The notes: a model not told the origin generated them from the letters alone. A stretch of DNA of 28,310 nucleotides from SIG565 sp045540055 (GCA_045540055.1 JAZQGO010000029.1:1-28310), one strand, 5' to 3'. Counted from the stretch's first letter, positions 14,404-23,840 are shown. Numbers and translations are program-made.

Positions 14404-16641
14404 CTACTTTACTTCTAAATAACCCGTTGCGGTAACAATACCGTCGGCTGTCTTATAATCGGTGTCAGAATAGTTAACATATACCTTAACACCGTTTGAA
14501 TATGTTGTAACCCTTACGTCCTTGGTCAGTATTTTGTGGTCGGTAATGGTCTGACCGCTGATGTCGGCATATAATCCCTTATACTCCCTAGCGTATGCAA
14601 GAATTACATCCTTATTGTCAGAGTACTGTGAACCGTAGATTCCCTTGAAGGGTGAATAGGTCATTACACTGTCATAGGTGTTGCAGATGTTGTAGAGCAT
14701 TGACGAGCCTGTTTCAAGACACTGTAACAGCTTCTTATCTATCATATCGCCCGCATTTATAGCTTCGCTTGTGATTTCCCTTTTACCCTTGAATACCAAT
14801 TGATAGAAGGGTACATCTATATCAAACAAATCACTCTCTGCCGAATTAAGCGGTGTTTCAAAGATGCAGTCGGCAGCCAATGCTGCGTACAGGTTAGCAC
14901 CGTTTGCAGCCACCTTTTTACCGCTCTGCTTATAAGTGTTATAGATAGCCGTAACATCTGAAGCCATATTTTTCTTTACATAGTATTCTTGTAAGGTGTA
15001 GTCAGAATAGGCTGTGTCGCCCAGAACGCCGAAAGAAACGCCTGCGATATTATACTTATCTATTTTCTTCATAAGCTTATCTGACGCCGTCATAAGTTTA
15101 TCTCTTCTTATAAGCTTGAAGGCGTCGTAATTTATTGAATCGTGTGTCTGAACACTCTTATTAATGTAGTACTGTAAAGCACTTCTTGAGTTGGCAGTCT
15201 TTGCGGCATCGAAGGTGTATGAATAGCCTACGCCGCCCTTTCCAAACTGAGCGAGATCAAAATCAACGAAAGAATCGATGCCGTTCTCATTACAGTAATT
15301 GGTAAGTGCCGAGAGCTCATCCTTGCTGCCAAAAGCACTGCCAAGCTTCATACCGCCTGCAAGCTTGCCTACATCAAGTCCTGTCTGGCCAAAGCCCTTC
15401 AACTGAACATTAGGCTGTACGCCCGAGGCAGAGAGCTCTTTGAGTATGCTTGCCACCTGATTGTAATCGGTAGCAACATAAAGCTCTTTATACGGGAAGC
15501 CGAGGAAGTTCTTCTGCTCCATCATACCGCCGAGGAACTTGATGGAATATGCCGCATCGGTAAGATTCTCGGTCGGCTCATTGTCGCCGAAAAGCTTTTT
15601 CTGATAAAGCTTTGCCATACCCACATAATCGGCATCCTCACCTGTCAGCGGATAAAAATCAACCGCAAAGGTTACATCGGTAATCACATCAGGATTATAG
15701 ATGGTGGTTTCAGATGAGGTTATGTTACCCTTAACCTCGTTATAGTCATAACCTCTTAGCATAAACTCGGCCGATACAGCAGAGTATTTATGGTTTGTAT
15801 GATTAACCACCAGTTCAAGACCTGCCTGCTCGGCGCCCGAAGTAATAACGCCTAAAACAGCATCATTGCCCTTCTTAACACCGTAAACAGGAAGATATAT
15901 ATTCTTCTGATTGGTCTGTTCGTCCTTGGTTTTTCTTGCGGCATCGTTGCCGTAAACCTCGGCAGAATATGTACCTGTGGTGAGGTTTGCTTTTGTTGTA
16001 TCTATCAATGCACCCGAGCCCGACGGATAGAAAAGGTAACTGTCGGGTGTGCCGGTCTTAACAGAACAGAAGAAGGGCGCTAATGAAATTGTATAGATAG
16101 GATTTTGTCCCTCAACAATCTTGTTTGCATCAATTGAAACACGGATTCCGTCTTCAAGCAAGGTATAATCTACCGGTATTATTGCATTAAGGTCTTCCAT
16201 ATAATACTCAACCGAAATTACGTTTTCCTTAATAGAAGCCGAGAATTTACCCTTATTAGTAGACTTAAGTGTTGATCTTAAATCCTCAACCTTCTCACCG
16301 AACTCTTCGTCGTAATAATAAACCATTATTGCCGACTCAACCCAGTTAGAAACAGGCTTAACCTTCTGGTCTTGGGGTGTGTCTAACTGTTCGGCAGGAA
16401 TTGTAGACCACTTAACACCCGTCTGCTTGTTAACAAGAATTACGCTGTTAACAGACGCATCCCAATACATCTTATATGTATCGTTTTCGGTAGCTGTACC
16501 GTCACCGAGCTTACCCGACGAAAGCTTTGCTTCAATATCGGGTGCTTCGATTTCTTCGGTCGTTATACCGCAAGCCGTCAAGGAGAAGAGCATAGATACA
16601 CAGATAACGAATGCTAAAATTCTGAATAAATGGTTTTTCAT
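14404..16641 (-). CDS. DUF5696-type lipoprotein with a glycosidase-like layout
   Basis: This is a 745-residue lipoprotein: signal peptide with lipobox Cys24, then a large beta-rich domain (about 50-350), an alpha/beta region (about 360-650) and a short C-terminal beta domain (about 690-745). YLFYPSGSGALI at about 202-213 looks like the hallmark of DUF5696, a Bacillota family recalled as often sitting beside CUT1 transporters. The order beta-supersandwich, TIM-barrel-like region, beta-sandwich resembles GH36, GH31 and GH101 enzymes. Candidate acidic residues near barrel strand ends are in SFVDFDLAQFG (about 457-467) and GVSFGVLGDTAYSDY (about 534-548). The enzymatic role is inference only. The start follows GGAGGAG; gaps to both neighbours are 16 bases or less, so it is co-expressed with both importers and would face outward, next to their binding proteins. 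Confidence 0.8.
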   Translation of the reverse strand: MKNHLFRILAFVICVSMLFSLTACGITTEEIEAPDIEAKLSSGKLGDGTATENDTYKMYWDASVNSVILVNKQTGVKWSTIPAEQLDTPQDQKVKPVSNWVESAIMVYYYDEEFGEKVEDLRSTLKSTNKGKFSASIKENVISVEYYMEDLNAIIPVDYTLLEDGIRVSIDANKIVEGQNPIYTISLAPFFCSVKTGTPDSYLFYPSGSGALIDTTKANLTTGTYSAEVYGNDAARKTKDEQTNQKNIYLPVYGVKKGNDAVLGVITSGAEQAGLELVVNHTNHKYSAVSAEFMLRGYDYNEVKGNITSSETTIYNPDVITDVTFAVDFYPLTGEDADYVGMAKLYQKKLFGDNEPTENLTDAAYSIKFLGGMMEQKNFLGFPYKELYVATDYNQVASILKELSASGVQPNVQLKGFGQTGLDVGKLAGGMKLGSAFGSKDELSALTNYCNENGIDSFVDFDLAQFGKGGVGYSYTFDAAKTANSRSALQYYINKSVQTHDSINYDAFKLIRRDKLMTASDKLMKKIDKYNIAGVSFGVLGDTAYSDYTLQEYYVKKNMASDVTAIYNTYKQSGKKVAANGANLYAALAADCIFETPLNSAESDLFDIDVPFYQLVFKGKREITSEAINAGDMIDKKLLQCLETGSSMLYNICNTYDSVMTYSPFKGIYGSQYSDNKDVILAYAREYKGLYADISGQTITDHKILTKDVRVTTYSNGVKVYVNYSDTDYKTADGIVTATGYLEVK

Positions 16642-16657
16642 TCTATCTCCTCCTTCA

Positions 16658-18817
16658 TCATCGGTACAGAACTTCCATAACGGCGGTCTTTACAAAGTCG
16701 CCTGCCTGCTGAACAAGAATTCCTACAAGGAATAAGAGGAATATGATAAGTACCATTGCCAACAGGGTTACTACGGTTGTTAAAATAAATTTACCTAAAT
16801 TAAATTCCTGAATATTGATAATACCCATTACCAGATATACTGCTGTAAGTAGTATACAAGCGTAATTGAGTATATTAATAACATTTTGCTCGTTTAGGGT
16901 TAAAACATTGGCCAATATATCATAGCCTATCGCCTGAATTACCATAGGAATAAGCGAGTAGCAGGTAACGATATAAATCTCTTTTAACTTTGCCTTACCC
17001 TCAAACAGAACGCAAACCAACCAGTTTGCAATAACAAAGAGCGCTACGAGTCCGAAGGTCTGGGCTAAAGCGTACCACGCATTAACGTCATTGATATCGC
17101 TATCGTTAAATATGAAGCCGCTTGTCATGCCGATAATCTTAAAGACATACCATAAAATTAAAATTACCGAAGCGATGACCACCGAGCCGTTATTGTTACG
17201 CTTAATCTCATAGAAGGTGTCAGCAGGATGTGTAAGTGTGCCGAGCGCAACCTTAAGCTTTTTATTTTTAATGAAAACAATGTTCTTCTTCTTCTTGAAA
17301 TGAAGAAGTATTACCAAACCAACAACCAGAACTATCGCACCGACGAAAATAAGTGTGAAATGTCTTTCGGTAAAGTCCTGACGGACATATTCGTAGGCCG
17401 AAGAATAGGTTGCTCTGTCAAAGCCGAGCTGTGCATATTCCATAGCCTTTTCATATTCGCTTTCAAGCAAATATGCCTTCGCAAGACCACGGTAAGCAAT
17501 CATACTGTTGCGGTCAACCTTAAGCACCTGTTCCCACAACGGCGTTGCGTCGGCGTAGTCACCTGCCATTGTCATGGTCTGTGCCTTCTGAACCAGCTTG
17601 CCGTAATCGTTAATTGTAAAGGAAACTATACCGGCCTTGATTTCATCAATGGCGTAAATATTGCCATTCATATTTGTTATGGCAACCGCCTTTTTAAATG
17701 TACCTGCCTGAGTGCCGTTGTTAATACCGCCACCAAGCGTGTTAAGCATATTACATTCAAGGTCGTAAACGTAAATTCTGCCGTAAGCGCTGTCAAGTAC
17801 ATATATGTAATCGTTTTCGTCAACCGTTACCGATGTCATATCGTGTGCCAGGGGAACACCGCTTTGTTTGGCGAGGTCCCCAGTACCAAATACCATATCT
17901 GCCGAATCAACTGCCGCACCTGTTGACTTGTCTATGAGAATGTTTGCACCGGTCGGGTTAAGACGCCTGACCGCACCTTTTGCCTGTTTCTCGTAGCCCT
18001 TTACACCCGTACAGGTATAAATGAAGCCGTCATAACCTAATTCCATATCTACAAAGGAATACGGTAAGACTTTAGCACTCTTTGAAAGTTTTTCAGTGTT
18101 TGTGAAAAGTATATTCCAAATATTGTTTACGGCTTCAAGAAGGTTTGTTGTAGTAACGTTTGCGCCGAAGAAGCCCTTGAACTGATATTCGGGCGCAGGT
18201 GTGTACATCGCCGCACCGTAGAAAGAACCGTTACATAAAACATACAGATAACCCATTTCATCCTTAATCACCTTAACAGGATTAAAGTTAAGGTCGCTCG
18301 GCCAAGATTCGTCCTCAGGCTTTGTGAGCTCTGCTACAATCTTGCCGTTCTGATTCATAATAAGAATTCGTGTATGGTCGTGGTCGGAGATATAAACAAG
18401 ACCATCCTCGTCAACCATAACACCACGCGCACCTATAAAATCGGTAGCCGAGCCGTCGAGGGCTGTGGCACCATTTATTTCGCCGAGCACCGTGTAGGTC
18501 TCGTCTAAAATAACAACACGTCCCGCGCCGCCGTCAAGCAGATATATCTTGCCGTCTAAAGCGAAAATATCTGTAAGCTTGGTAAACGGCTCAATCGACC
18601 TGCCGTCAGCATACTTCATATCGGCAGCTTCGATGAGAGGGTTTGTGTCATACATGGGTTTTGAATACACCATCTCTTTTGTAGCGGTGGAGTTAACCCA
18701 CATAGTTGTTGCGTCATTAGGCGAATCGGTATAATCCGCCGCACTTGCCGTCACAGCGAAGGTGAAAAGGCAAGCAATTACAAGAACGAGAGCCGTTAAG
18801 CGTTTAAATTTTCTCAT
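16658..18817 (-). CDS. Beta-propeller (NHL)-TPR-Yip1 membrane protein
   Basis: This is a 719-residue protein of unusual build. A cleavable signal peptide (1-26, ASA/AD) is followed by a beta-propeller of NHL-type repeats (about 75-402), in which blades recur with the pattern DGxIYLLDGGAGRVVILDE or DENDYIYVLDSAYGRIYVYD. Then come two TPR-like helical hairpins (about 408-475), a membrane helix (about 487-507), a basic KKKK stretch, and a C-terminal Yip1-type domain with about five membrane helices (about 540-715). The propeller and TPR should be outside and the loop after the first helix inside. NHL propellers bind proteins, glycans or other polymers; Yip1 domains are membrane proteins of unclear bacterial function. 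Lying between the two importers, it may organise a surface complex. That role is inference. Confidence 0.85.
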   Translation of the reverse strand: MRKFKRLTALVLVIACLFTFAVTASAADYTDSPNDATTMWVNSTATKEMVYSKPMYDTNPLIEAADMKYADGRSIEPFTKLTDIFALDGKIYLLDGGAGRVVILDETYTVLGEINGATALDGSATDFIGARGVMVDEDGLVYISDHDHTRILIMNQNGKIVAELTKPEDESWPSDLNFNPVKVIKDEMGYLYVLCNGSFYGAAMYTPAPEYQFKGFFGANVTTTNLLEAVNNIWNILFTNTEKLSKSAKVLPYSFVDMELGYDGFIYTCTGVKGYEKQAKGAVRRLNPTGANILIDKSTGAAVDSADMVFGTGDLAKQSGVPLAHDMTSVTVDENDYIYVLDSAYGRIYVYDLECNMLNTLGGGINNGTQAGTFKKAVAITNMNGNIYAIDEIKAGIVSFTINDYGKLVQKAQTMTMAGDYADATPLWEQVLKVDRNSMIAYRGLAKAYLLESEYEKAMEYAQLGFDRATYSSAYEYVRQDFTERHFTLIFVGAIVLVVGLVILLHFKKKKNIVFIKNKKLKVALGTLTHPADTFYEIKRNNNGSVVIASVILILWYVFKIIGMTSGFIFNDSDINDVNAWYALAQTFGLVALFVIANWLVCVLFEGKAKLKEIYIVTCYSLIPMVIQAIGYDILANVLTLNEQNVINILNYACILLTAVYLVMGIINIQEFNLGKFILTTVVTLLAMVLIIFLLFLVGILVQQAGDFVKTAVMEVLYR

Positions 18818-18834
18818 ATTACCCTACCTTTCAA

Positions 18835-19740
18835 CTAGTCCTTCATACCGGCGTTACTCATTGTCTGCATAACGCTGCTTTGTGAAATCAAATAAACGAG
18901 TATCGGCGGAATCATCATAATAACCGAAACCGCCATTGCACTACCCTGTCTTGCGATACCTGCGTTGGTAATCTGTCCCATAGCGGCAGGTAAGGTCTTG
19001 AACGACTCGGTAAATATCATACTACCCGACTGCATAGACCACATATCGCGGAACGCAAACAGAAGAAGTGTAAGCCAAGCGGGTTTTACCATCGGCATTA
19101 CGATTTTCCAGAATATCATCGGATAACCCGCACCGTCGATTCTGGCCGCCTCAAGCAACGCCTCCGGAACCGAACCATCCATATACTGCTTCATAAGGAA
19201 TACACCCGTTGCACTCGGAATGTGTGGTAGGATATATGCCCAATATGTATCAATAATACCCATTCTTGAGAAAATGATGTACTGCGGAACACCAAGTGTT
19301 GTACCGTTATAGAGCAGTGAAAACTGAACTATAAGGAACACTACGCCAACCCACTTGCTCTTGCTCTTTGAGAAGAAGAAGGCCGCCATAGCCGCAGCGA
19401 GAATATGCAAAACGGTACCTACAATAGTAATAAAGAAGGTGTTGAACACATAACGCGAAAGCGGAACCTGTAGCTTTGAAAGCAGGGACGGAATAAGCGT
19501 ATAGTTCGCTATAGTCGGTCTTTGCACAAAGAATCTCGGCGGGAATATAAGAATTTCATCAAGGGGTTTAAGCGAGGTCGCAATACTGTATACAAGAGGG
19601 AGAATACAAACTGTACCGAACAAAAGAAGTACAAAAACAAAGAATCCTGTAACAATTTTTGAACGTGTGTAGCGCTTATACTGTATTTCACCACCACCGA
19701 ACAACTGGAAGGTTTTGATATTATGCCATAATTTTTTCAT
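18835..19740 (-). CDS. CUT1 ABC permease, MalG type (first system)
   Basis: This is a 301-residue permease with six predicted membrane helices. The EAA loop is at about residues 193-216 (PEALLEAARIDGAGYPMIF), followed by KIVMPMVKP. The stop TAG of the MalF-type partner gene is embedded in its AGGGGGG ribosome site (12-base gap), so the pair is probably coupled. It belongs to the first importer with the 979-residue binding protein. It is diverged from the MalG-type protein at 12473-13447, so the two importers are not a recent duplication. Confidence 0.93.
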   Translation of the reverse strand: MKKLWHNIKTFQLFGGGEIQYKRYTRSKIVTGFFVFVLLLFGTVCILPLVYSIATSLKPLDEILIFPPRFFVQRPTIANYTLIPSLLSKLQVPLSRYVFNTFFITIVGTVLHILAAAMAAFFFSKSKSKWVGVVFLIVQFSLLYNGTTLGVPQYIIFSRMGIIDTYWAYILPHIPSATGVFLMKQYMDGSVPEALLEAARIDGAGYPMIFWKIVMPMVKPAWLTLLLFAFRDMWSMQSGSMIFTESFKTLPAAMGQITNAGIARQGSAMAVSVIMMIPPILVYLISQSSVMQTMSNAGMKD

Positions 19741-19752
19741 ACTCTCGCCCCC

Positions 19753-20676
19753 CTACTTGCCCGTAGAATTGAGTAGCTTACCAACAACCACTCTGAATAT
19801 AGCCATCATCAAGAACAGAACAATGGATATCGCCGCCGCGTAGCCCATTTCCATTCGTATATTGGCAATATCGCCAAGATACAGCACTATCGTATCCGCA
19901 CTGTTGTTAACTGTCGGATAGCCGCACATTGCCGAAATAACGCCACCGATTGAGAAGGAAGATGCTATCTGCATAACGGCACCGAAAAGGAGAATATCCT
20001 TCATCGAGGGCAGTGTGATATACCAGAGCTCTTGCCAACGGTTGCGTATACCGTCTATAGCACCTGCTTCAAACAGCGATGTGTTGATGCTCTGAAGACC
20101 TGCGATATCGGCAAGGAAGGATATACCCATACTTGACCAGAGTGTGATAGCGATAATAATCGGCATAATATACTCAGGGTTCTTAAGCCATTGAACAGGC
20201 TCATTTAAAAGACCGGCGCTGAGTAATAGACTGTTAACATAACCGTAAGAGTCACCTGAGAATGCGGTCTGCCAGATAAAGTAACCGTTACCTACCAGAG
20301 CCGGCGCATAGAACAGGAATGACAAAAAGCTTCTAACAACGGGGTTGAATTCGTTGATAAACCATGCAAGAACAAACGAAAGCAGGAAGCCTGCCGGAGC
20401 TGTTATAACAGCCAACACAAGCGTATTACCCGCAACGGTGCCGAACATATCATCGGTTACGAACATTCTTAAGAAGTTGTCAAGACCGATAAACTTAGGT
20501 GCATTAAGCATGTCATAAGAACAGAAGCTTAAAACAAGCGAAGTTATAATTGGAAGAATTGCAAAAAGGAAAAATAAAATCAAAAACGGTAACGCCAACG
20601 CAACCATTGAAAGTTCACTGCCGCCAAAGGATGATTTTTGTCTTTTTCTCTTAATTGTAGTGCTTTGCGAGCTCAT
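19753..20676 (-). CDS. CUT1 ABC permease, MalF type (first system)
   Basis: This is a 307-residue permease with a basic cytoplasmic N-terminus (KRKRQK), six membrane helices and an EAA-like loop at about residues 201-224 (FEAGAIDGIRNRWQELWYI, then TLPSM). The ATG at 20676 is preferred over 20682 because GGAGG is then 8 bases upstream. Either choice makes the gene overlap the end of the preceding binding-protein gene (26 bases for the chosen start), so the two are tightly coupled. Its channel partner is the MalG-type protein at 18835-19740. Confidence 0.92.
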   Translation of the reverse strand: MSSQSTTIKRKRQKSSFGGSELSMVALALPFLILFFLFAILPIITSLVLSFCSYDMLNAPKFIGLDNFLRMFVTDDMFGTVAGNTLVLAVITAPAGFLLSFVLAWFINEFNPVVRSFLSFLFYAPALVGNGYFIWQTAFSGDSYGYVNSLLLSAGLLNEPVQWLKNPEYIMPIIIAITLWSSMGISFLADIAGLQSINTSLFEAGAIDGIRNRWQELWYITLPSMKDILLFGAVMQIASSFSIGGVISAMCGYPTVNNSADTIVLYLGDIANIRMEMGYAAAISIVLFLMMAIFRVVVGKLLNSTGK

Positions 20677-23590
20677 CTGCATATTCCTCCCTCTTTCTTG
20701 TAATTTCTTGGTCTGCTATTTTACCCCATTTAACAATCATATCCTTGGGGTTTTCGTTAAGGTTTACTGCGTTCCAGAACGCCTGATAAATAGAACGCGC
20801 AACATAGTAACCACCGGGCACCTGCTCAAGTGCGTCTACATCGTCCCAAGCGTCAAGCAATATATCAAGGTCGCCCGATTCCCAAGGCAAGCGCTTGAGT
20901 GCTTCAACGTTGGCGGTGTTAACACGGCCAACCTCACCGAGAATTGCCTCAACCATTGTTGAGTATCTGTATTGGATATTATCCGAAGTCCACCATTTAA
21001 GGAACTCCCATGCCAACTCCTTGTCGCGTGAAATTTTAGGAATTACACACGAAGTACCCGAGTCGGCCTGTGTATAGTTGATTGTACCGTCCTCCTGCAA
21101 GGTGCCGGGCGCCTTGGCTATAGCCCATTTGCCCGTAATTTCAGGCGCCGCCTGACTGAAGAGAACGTATTGACCGTAGCCGCTGATACCGATCGGCATT
21201 GTACCCGAACGAAAACGGTTATAAAGGTCAAAGGATTTTTCATAACCAAGCTCTGTAAAGAACTCTGTCCAATAAACAAAGCGCTCGATTGCCGCACCCT
21301 CTGAAATGGCGGTTGCGGTAAGGTCGTCGTTATAAAGCTGAGCGCCCGACTGCTTTAAGAAGGTTGCGTAGCCGTCAAGAACACCCATATCGGATGAGAC
21401 CGGTGCACCAAAGCCTGCCTGCAGGTTTTGTCTTTGCAGAAGTGCCGTTACATTTCGGAATTCGTCCCAGGTTCTCGGCACCTCAAGCTCCATCTGCTCA
21501 AAAATATCGGTTCGATAGAACATAATGCTAAAGGTCTGTGTATCGGGGATGCCGTAAACGGCGTTGCCTAACGTGTAAGGCACGGTAGCACTCGGCTGGA
21601 AACGCTTAATAACCTCTTCGTAATCATCAAATTCGCTTAAATCAACCAGTGCGTTACGCATACCGTAATTTACAGGCTCTGTTCTCGCTTGACCGAGCAA
21701 CAGGTCGGGGCCTTCCCCGAGAAGAATAGCCTGAATAAGTGAAGCGCCAACTATCTGAACATTTACTTTTACGTCTGGATGCTCTGCTTCAAACGAATCC
21801 TTAACGAGGGACGTCAGAATCTGTGTCTGATCACGACCCCAGGTTATCCAAAGGGTGAGCGTCTTTCTGCCGTCGTCACTTTCGGTTGTATATCTGTAGT
21901 CGTCCATAAACGAGGTTATAAGACGCTCACAAGAAAATACAAACTTTTTCCAACCGCCTGCCATCTCCTGCTCGTAGTCCTTTTCGGGAGCAGCGAGAAC
22001 AATCTGGTCAAGGTCGAGCGGCATTTCAGCCAAATCGCTTACCAATGCGGCAAGTGAACAATACTGTGAATAATATTCGTTTACATATCTTTGCGCTCTG
22101 TACTGGTCGTCAAGCATATCCTGTATAACACGCGCCATATTTTTCATGGTTGCGGTGTATGTGTTGCTTTCTTCACCCGTTATTTCAACAACCTTTTCGC
22201 ACGCAGCGTCCAGCCTGTCGATATTTCTTTGTAGCGTATCGTTGAATCCCTTTATCTGTTCGAAGAACTCATAGCTTCGGTTGGCGTCGATTCTTTCACC
22301 TGTAATCATCTTCATCTTGAGATAAAGATCACCGATTTCGTATGTAATATCGTTTACCATCTGACTGACTTCGCCCATCTCTCCGAGCGTTACAGTAAGG
22401 CTTAACTCATGCTTGCCTTTGGTAAGATAAATATATGTGGGGGCCTGTATTTCCTTACCCTTTTTATCCTTCTCACCTGTATCGCGCGATAACTCGCCAA
22501 ACTGCCAGTTACCGTCATAGGTAAACGCCACTTCCTTAGCCTCGATGAAGGGGGACACGCCATCTATTTTAAGCGAACGATAGGAGTTACCGTTGATAAC
22601 GACATTCTGCCTGTATCTAAAGCCTACCTTGTAAAGTCCGTCCTCAGGAACATCGATTTCCCAAGTGAGTGTCTCACCCGGTGTCTGCCAGCCTGTAGAA
22701 CCGATGTAGTTAATAAGTTCTTTAAACGGAGCGGTGGGATTAACGCTGGGGTCACTGTTACCGATAAGAGGATTGAGTGATGCGGTGCTCTTATATTTAG
22801 CGTTCTCGCCCTCGATTTTGATTTCTTTGCCATTATAATAATCGCCCTTGTTGTACTGTGCGATATAATCAGCATAAGACAAAACCTTATCAGGCGCAGT
22901 AAGGGTTAAGCCTTCCAGATAAAACTCACCTGAGTTTACGGAAATTTTAATGGTATGAACGCCTGCGTCAAGCGCAACCTTCAAGGCGTCTGCATACTGT
23001 CCCGTACGGTCGGTAGCCTTTCGGTCAATGAATATGAATTTTTCCACCTGTTCAGAGGAATAGAGGTTTCCGTTACCGTCCGAAACACCTTCAGGCTTTG
23101 AGTCAACCCAGGTTCTCTCAAAGTTAACCGAATCAAGCAACTCATAAGGATGCTCACCGTCTATCTCAAAAGACAAAGCAATCGGAAGCCCGCGGCCGAC
23201 AATCGGCAGATATGACAGCTGTATCTCATAAAAGCCTGCTTCAGCAACCCCGAAGGAATAGGTAAGAGAGCCTGCCTCCCCTGTCCACTTCAAAACATTG
23301 TTTTTCTTAACGCCGTTATCGTCCTCGATTTCCTTTACGAGTTCAACCTTGGCGTCGGCCTTTTTGTATGAATTTACAGCAATGTTTATATCGTTTGCTG
23401 CATCGCTATAGTCTGAATTTGCATCCAGATAGCTTCCGTATGTGTCGTTTGCAGCGTTATATTTATTTTCTACGCTTGTTTCGACATCAGGTTTGCCTAC
23501 GGCCGCATCCGCGTTTTCGGCAAAACCAACAATCTGAAACGCAGAAACCAACATCAAAAGCGCCAAAACAACCGCTAAACACTTTTTCAT
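20651..23590 (-). CDS. Giant solute-binding protein with N-terminal beta-sandwich (CBM-like) domains
   Basis: This 979-residue first gene of the operon joins several parts. A signal peptide (about 1-24, GFA/EN) lacks a lipobox. Two beta-sandwich domains follow (about 85-232 and 255-425), resembling CBM6/CBM35-type modules with paired AGFYEIQLSYLP and DGLYKVGFRYR strands and AGVHTIKIS and KGKHELSLTV edges. A charged helical linker (about 430-560) leads to a family 1 solute-binding domain (about 575-970: LTLWITWGRDQTQIL, FEAEHPDVKVNVQIV, LGEGPDLLLGQA, RTWDEFRNVTALL). Ordinary family members are about 400-550 residues. The extra domains could dock on a polysaccharide and hand oligosaccharides to the binding domain. 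No anchor (lipid, LPXTG or terminal helix) is visible, so retention may rely on its partners or on glycan binding. Confidence 0.88.
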   Translation of the reverse strand: MKKCLAVVLALLMLVSAFQIVGFAENADAAVGKPDVETSVENKYNAANDTYGSYLDANSDYSDAANDINIAVNSYKKADAKVELVKEIEDDNGVKKNNVLKWTGEAGSLTYSFGVAEAGFYEIQLSYLPIVGRGLPIALSFEIDGEHPYELLDSVNFERTWVDSKPEGVSDGNGNLYSSEQVEKFIFIDRKATDRTGQYADALKVALDAGVHTIKISVNSGEFYLEGLTLTAPDKVLSYADYIAQYNKGDYYNGKEIKIEGENAKYKSTASLNPLIGNSDPSVNPTAPFKELINYIGSTGWQTPGETLTWEIDVPEDGLYKVGFRYRQNVVINGNSYRSLKIDGVSPFIEAKEVAFTYDGNWQFGELSRDTGEKDKKGKEIQAPTYIYLTKGKHELSLTVTLGEMGEVSQMVNDITYEIGDLYLKMKMITGERIDANRSYEFFEQIKGFNDTLQRNIDRLDAACEKVVEITGEESNTYTATMKNMARVIQDMLDDQYRAQRYVNEYYSQYCSLAALVSDLAEMPLDLDQIVLAAPEKDYEQEMAGGWKKFVFSCERLITSFMDDYRYTTESDDGRKTLTLWITWGRDQTQILTSLVKDSFEAEHPDVKVNVQIVGASLIQAILLGEGPDLLLGQARTEPVNYGMRNALVDLSEFDDYEEVIKRFQPSATVPYTLGNAVYGIPDTQTFSIMFYRTDIFEQMELEVPRTWDEFRNVTALLQRQNLQAGFGAPVSSDMGVLDGYATFLKQSGAQLYNDDLTATAISEGAAIERFVYWTEFFTELGYEKSFDLYNRFRSGTMPIGISGYGQYVLFSQAAPEITGKWAIAKAPGTLQEDGTINYTQADSGTSCVIPKISRDKELAWEFLKWWTSDNIQYRYSTMVEAILGEVGRVNTANVEALKRLPWESGDLDILLDAWDDVDALEQVPGGYYVARSIYQAFWNAVNLNENPKDMIVKWGKIADQEITRKREEYADELAKHYN

Positions 23591-23678
23591 ACGTTTTCAA
23601 TCCTCCAAATATCAATATTATCAGCAATTTTGACAAATCAAAAAACACAATTCGCCAATCCTACTGTTTTACTGTATA

Positions 23679-23707
23679 ATAGTACCAAAAACAACGTAAT
23701 ATGTCAA
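23679..23707 (-). promoter_or_regulatory. Main promoter of the importer operon (P1)
   Basis: A perfect -35 TTGACA (23702-23707, minus strand), a 17-base spacer and TACTAT (23679-23684). The leader to the first start codon is about 80 bases. Confidence 0.65.
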
Positions 23708-23840
23708 GTTATTTTGAACAATTAAAAGCCCTTTTTTTAACCGTAATTTTTCGATTTTTTCGGCAACTCTTTAAGGTTTTGTCGAAATCAAACAAACCGT
23801 GTACAGAAATTGTGATTTTGCGATTTTTCAAACCCAAAAT

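Noticed and set aside
17228..17926. 232-codon plus-strand frame opposite the Yip1 protein gene
   Set aside because: The minus-strand protein has a coherent signal peptide, propeller, TPR and membrane domains; the antisense frame looks like a by-product of its codon usage.
11070..23590. ABC transporter ATPase expected with the permeases
   Set aside because: No Walker A/LSGGQ protein is encoded anywhere in the window; the importers must share an ATPase from elsewhere.
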